A stretch of DNA of 64,000 nt. It comes from Planctobacterium sp965279005 (GTDB lineage Bacteria > Pseudomonadota > Gammaproteobacteria > Enterobacterales > Alteromonadaceae). Of the stretch, positions 62,339 to 64,000 are shown piece after piece (the first letter of the stretch is position 1; each line of letters starts with the position of its first letter). Position numbers and translations under genes: made by a program. The notes below the pieces were generated by a model. That model saw only the letters and a list, made by a program, of their open reading frames with translations, was not told where the DNA came from and did no database searches. The stretch spans positions 205,284 through 269,283 of the forward strand of contig CBDIHK010000024.1 of NCBI GenBank assembly GCA_965279005.1, given 5' to 3'.

Positions 62339-62568
62339 TTGGCAGCAGAGTCTATAATTGACTGTTCCATTGCTTCAAGCGACACCACTTTATCTGTCTT
62401 AATTAAACCTTTTAAATCGCTTACCTCTTTGGTGACAGGGATGACTTCGAACCTGCCTTCGGCAATCTCTACGAACTCAATTTTATCACCACTTACTAGA
62501 TGAAGTGCCCTGCGCACTGATGCAGGGATCGTGATTTGGCCTTTAGACGTTAGCGTGGCTTGGCTCAT
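62335..62568 (-). CDS. vapB: VapB antitoxin, AbrB/MazE (SpoVT) family
   Basis: A 77-residue antitoxin with the swapped-hairpin DNA-binding domain (MSQATLTSKGQITIPASVRRALHLVSGDKIEFVEI). A C-terminal toxin-binding tail (SDLKGLIKTDKVVSLEAMEQSIIDSAAK) follows. It normally neutralises the PIN RNase encoded by the next gene, with which it shares an ATGA overlap, and represses the operon. Here the toxin is disrupted, so the antitoxin is left without an active partner. Confidence 0.88.
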   Translation of the reverse strand: MSQATLTSKGQITIPASVRRALHLVSGDKIEFVEIAEGRFEVIPVTKEVSDLKGLIKTDKVVSLEAMEQSIIDSAAK

Positions 62569-62669
62569 AAATTGATTTTCATATTGAATTCCTTACATCA
62601 ACGTAAGGTAACACATAACAATGGTATTGACCAATTTATAAACAGTTATCTTATTTGAGAACGATACTA

Positions 62670-63521
62670 TTAAGAAAATACAATAGTTTTATTGTTAAAC
62701 ACTGCGATCCTATCTTCTAGGTGGTAACGCAAGCCGCGGGCGAAGGCCGCTTTTTCACATTCTTTGCCCTTGCGGATCATGTCCTTAATACTGTCGCTGT
62801 GGTTAATGCGCATGACATCCTGCTCGATGATAGGGCCTTCGTCTAGGTCTTCGGTGACGTAGTGGCAGGTGGCGCCAATCAGCTTGACACCTTTTTTATA
62901 AGCCTTGTGGTATGGCTTGGCGCCAGCAAAAGACGGCAGGAAGCTGTGGTGGATATTGATCACTTTACCTGCGTATTTCTGGCATAGGTTGCCTGGGAAT
63001 ATACGCATAAAACGAGCCAATCCGATCACGTCTGGTTGGTATTCTTCCAGCAGGGCATCAATTTTGCCAAAAGGGTCTGCTTCGCCCCCATTGAAATCTA
63101 CAAAGTGGAAAGGCAGGTTAAACCAATCGGCATACTCCTTCATTTCCATGTGGTTGGCGATGATGCAAGGAATATCGCAGTCAATCTCGCCATTTTTCCA
63201 CTTGTGCAAAATGTCCAGCAAACAATGTGATTGCGAAGTTGCCAGCAGGATAAGGCGCTTTTTCTGCGCCCTGTCTACCAATTTCCATTGCATATCAAAC
63301 TTATTGGCGATGGCTTGGAATTCCAAACGCAACTCTTGTACCGATTTGGCACTATCCATGAGTTCCAGTTCGTGGCGCATAAAAAACCGGCGTTCTTCAA
63401 GGTCAGTGTGGTGCGATGCCTCCACTATAGTGGCGGGGGCTTTATAGATAAATTCACTAACAGATGAAACCAAGCCAATTTGGTCTGGGCAGTTCACTGA
63501 TAGAATAAGTTTCTGGTTCAT
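62670..63521 (-). CDS. purU: Formyltetrahydrofolate deformylase
   Basis: A 283-residue enzyme that hydrolyses 10-formyl-THF to THF and formate, balancing one-carbon pools and supplying formate for PurT. The N-terminal ACT domain (LILSVNCPDQIGLVSSVSEFIY) is followed by the formyltransferase-like domain. GLARFMRIFPGNLCQKYAGKVINIHHSFLPSFAGAKPYHKA holds the catalytic Asn-His region, and GATCHYVTEDLDEGPIIEQDV carries the aspartate. It is monocistronic. Confidence 0.95.
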   Translation of the reverse strand: MNQKLILSVNCPDQIGLVSSVSEFIYKAPATIVEASHHTDLEERRFFMRHELELMDSAKSVQELRLEFQAIANKFDMQWKLVDRAQKKRLILLATSQSHCLLDILHKWKNGEIDCDIPCIIANHMEMKEYADWFNLPFHFVDFNGGEADPFGKIDALLEEYQPDVIGLARFMRIFPGNLCQKYAGKVINIHHSFLPSFAGAKPYHKAYKKGVKLIGATCHYVTEDLDEGPIIEQDVMRINHSDSIKDMIRKGKECEKAAFARGLRYHLEDRIAVFNNKTIVFS

Positions 63522-63707
63522 GGAAGTCCTTATAATGCAGAGTCGGTATTAATTGCTGGCTGAACTGGAGTAGCAAAGGCGGGTGACAAACACACGTACT
63601 ACGTAATATAAGGATTTATGTAACCTAGGCAAGTGGGCGCGGGGATCTGTTTGTTATTAATTATGCGCGTTCGCTTCCAGTGTTATGCGGCCTGCTGCAT
63701 TCGGCGG

Positions 63708-64000
63708 TTATGCTGCTGCCACCACGCGGTTCCTTCCTGCTCCTTTAGCTTTGTACAGGGCAGCATCAGCGGGCTCAAATAGTGATTCAACGTCTTCTGG
63801 CCGTACTGACGACTTAATGCCCAGGCTAGCCGTTACTTTGATCAATTGCTTTTGATAGATGACGTCATGTTGCATGATCCGCTCGCGGATACGCTCTGCG
63901 ATGGCAAAACCGTCTTCTTGGCTGCAACCCGGTAATAAAACCACAAACTCCTCACCGCCCCAGCGCACCGGTACGTCTTTGTCGCGCAACTGTGACTGGA
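63708..64000 (-). CDS. GGDEF-domain protein, C-terminal part (start outside window)
   Basis: The last ~97 codons of a diguanylate cyclase. The active-site motif is intact as GGEEF in VPVRWGGEEFVVLLPGCSQEDG, preceded by frame-open sequence that runs off the right edge. The inhibitory RxxD region lies before this or off the window; the C-terminus TASLGIKSSVRPEDVESLFEPADAALYKAKGAGRN is typical. It should make c-di-GMP. Any sensor domain is beyond the window. Confidence 0.9.
   Translation of the reverse strand, partial: QSQLRDKDVPVRWGGEEFVVLLPGCSQEDGFAIAERIRERIMQHDVIYQKQLIKVTASLGIKSSVRPEDVESLFEPADAALYKAKGAGRNRVVAAA

Overview
The window reads as chromosomal DNA of a marine-type gammaproteobacterium, most likely from the Alteromonadales or a close relative. 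This is inferred from the mix of genes: a PanP-type aspartate decarboxylase, a YadGH-like ABC exporter, DNA polymerase II, PurU, several c-di-GMP and chemotaxis proteins, and a secreted DUF1501/DUF1800 pair. No rRNA, tRNA or CRISPR array was seen. GC content looks moderate, and coding density is high outside a 39.8-46.3 kb mobile-element zone.

Layout. 1-11.4 kb: partial panP; two degenerate EAL proteins; a YadG/YadH exporter with a TrmB-like methyltransferase; a CMD-family protein; a dCache chemoreceptor; and a MerR regulator divergent from an Old-Yellow-Enzyme oxidoreductase, with a textbook 19-bp-spacer MerR promoter. 11.2-16.2 kb: DUF6435, a HAD hydrolase, an orphan membrane protein and polB. 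16.4-26 kb: a secreted-protein locus made of DUF1501 + DUF1800, a beta-barrel protein, a subtilisin-like protease with 29 acidic 12-residue repeats, and an ECF sigma/anti-sigma operon. Three promoters here share G(G/A)AATA-N16-CGTT, so the sigma factor probably controls its own operon, the protease and the DUF1800/DUF1501 operon. 26-31.7 kb: a pseudo-receiver/TPR protein, a small STAS-like protein, a second chemoreceptor and a small beta-barrel protein. 32-39.8 kb: an Ig-repeat protein overlapping an Rhs/YD-repeat polymorphic toxin, followed by a candidate immunity gene.

39.9-46.5 kb is a mobile-element hot spot: a frameshifted ISAs1 transposase, a RAYT (REP-associated tyrosine transposase), an IS21 fragment, and a direct duplication of a unit holding a small secreted-protein gene, a TetR gene and the 5' part of iorA. 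Only the right-hand copy leads into a complete iorAB molybdenum hydroxylase. 49-58.9 kb: a hydroxyacid dehydrogenase, a glutamine amidotransferase, a tandem GAF protein, a TonB receptor, a tiny exported peptide with two SGDIVPPP motifs beside a membrane protein and a helix-turn-helix gene, a queuosine-precursor transporter, DUF2789 and a MATE exporter with an attenuator-like leader. 59.3-64 kb: an ATP-grasp/FolC-like ligase pair resembling a split cyanophycin synthetase, a vapBC toxin-antitoxin locus whose toxin gene is interrupted by a repeat, purU, and a partial GGDEF protein.

A dispersed, hairpin-rich element with matching inverted ends occurs three times (6.57, 28.3 and 61.9 kb), with possible solo ends elsewhere; one copy sits inside vapC. 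The most promising undescribed biology is the ECF-controlled acidic-repeat secretome, the ATP-grasp/FolC pair, the SGDIVPPP peptide locus and the modular repeat family. All calls come from reading the sequence; no database search was run.
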